Shown in pieces: positions 63,547-64,000 of a stretch of 64,000 bases of DNA (position 1 is its first letter; each line of letters opens with the position of its first letter). Both the position numbers and the translations under genes were made by a program. The notes beneath the pieces are model-generated. The model made no database searches, was not told where the DNA came from, and saw only the letters and a list, made by a program, of their open reading frames with translations. The stretch is from Druceiella hillmani (lineage: Eukaryota; Arthropoda; Insecta; Lepidoptera; Hepialidae). The stretch spans positions 48,326,001-48,390,000 of the forward strand of contig JAYKKI010000004.1 of the NCBI GenBank assembly GCA_039881145.1, in the 5' to 3' direction.

Positions 63547-64000
63547 TTAACTTTTTACTACAGAACTTGATAAATAGATTCTTATTTTATTTGCTGCATT
63601 TATTAGTCGGTCTCTGCTATCATTTATTGAAGGCACAGGCAATACGTCGTAATTCAAACTCTTCCTGTGTCTCCAGACATAGTAGTTCATCAGCGTCAGG
63701 TCTGAGAATCTTGCTGGCCAAGGGATGGGTCCTCCTCTGCCCATGCACCGATTGGAAAATACATTATCCAACCACTGTCTCACAGTAATTATAAAATGTG
63801 CGGAACATTCGTCATGTTGATAAAACATTCTCCGTCTTATTTCCAGAGGCAAGTCTTTAAATAGACCAAACACATCTTCTCTTAAAAACTGTTCGTACGC
63901 TTCTGCATTTAAATTTGGGGAAATAAAATATGGGCCAATTAAATTATAGTTTATTATTCTCATCCACACGTACAACGAAAAACGTCGTGTTGTGTAGTGT
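63547..64000 (-). pseudogene. Mariner-like transposase, C-terminal half, cut by the window edge
   Basis: The minus-strand frame is open from the window edge to the stop at 63547, about 150 codons. It reads TTRRFSLYVWM and NLIGPYF (late core), YQHDECSAHF with the second catalytic Asp, then GRGGPIPWPARFSDLTLMNY with the third Asp in SDLT. 36 residues separate the two Asp residues, longer than the 34 of classical mariners. This fits the Tc1/mariner relatives common in ants, aphids and other insects. Its Met at 63975 is internal, not a start. Changes such as E after QHD (usually G) and F in ARFSD (usually S/P) hint at decay, but no stop or frameshift is visible in this half. Confidence 0.8.

Overview
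The window looks like gene-poor, very AT-rich nuclear DNA from an animal, most probably an insect. Reasons: long (TA)n tracts, decayed mariner-type transposases, the C-terminal end of a non-LTR retrotransposon, a tRNA-derived SINE with an (AAAT)n tail, and many copies of short interspersed repeats that resemble families I know from insect genomes, especially Lepidoptera. I cannot fix the order from sequence alone. I found no intact host protein-coding gene, no rRNA gene, no CRISPR array and no prokaryotic operon structure. Most open frames here are short chance frames in AT-rich repeats.

Left part (1-22.8 kb): a patchwork of local tandem arrays (about 186 bp x3, 135 bp x4-5, 23 bp x11, 143 bp x2, 36 bp x2, 24 bp x3), microsatellites, a broken mariner copy (3.6-4.3 kb), two copies of a small repeat whose best copy carries a hammerhead-ribozyme-like core (4.5 and 13.2 kb), several copies of a roughly 450-550 bp interspersed repeat called family E here, and the 3' end of a LINE ORF (17.7-18.0 kb). 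A few GC-richer islands (5.2, 11.0 and 20.6 kb) could be regulatory or conserved DNA but are not identified.

Centre (about 22.85-51.78 kb): a roughly 29 kb array of five diverged copies of a composite non-coding unit of about 4.5-5.8 kb. Each unit runs: A (about 150-bp repeats), B (unique AT-rich), C arm (GC-richer, about 180 bp), C' spacer, D (64-bp satellite), F (AT-rich), I arm (about 170-185 bp). The C and I arms are inverted copies of each other, so each unit holds a 3-5 kb segment between inverted repeats. Units 1 and 3 carry a family E insertion at the same B/C junction, while units 2 and 4 have an empty site there. This is the most unusual structure in the window.

Right part (51.8-64 kb): a 138-bp tandem array (53.1-53.8 kb), a decayed MITE/SINE-like repeat (54.4 kb), (TA)n with an adjacent hairpin (56.4 kb), further family E copies (57 and 62 kb), GC-richer islands (57.9 and 61.3 kb), a SINE (61.8 kb), and at the right edge the C-terminal half of a second mariner-like transposase that runs out of the window. 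No genes can be said to work together. The story is repeat birth, nesting and amplification.
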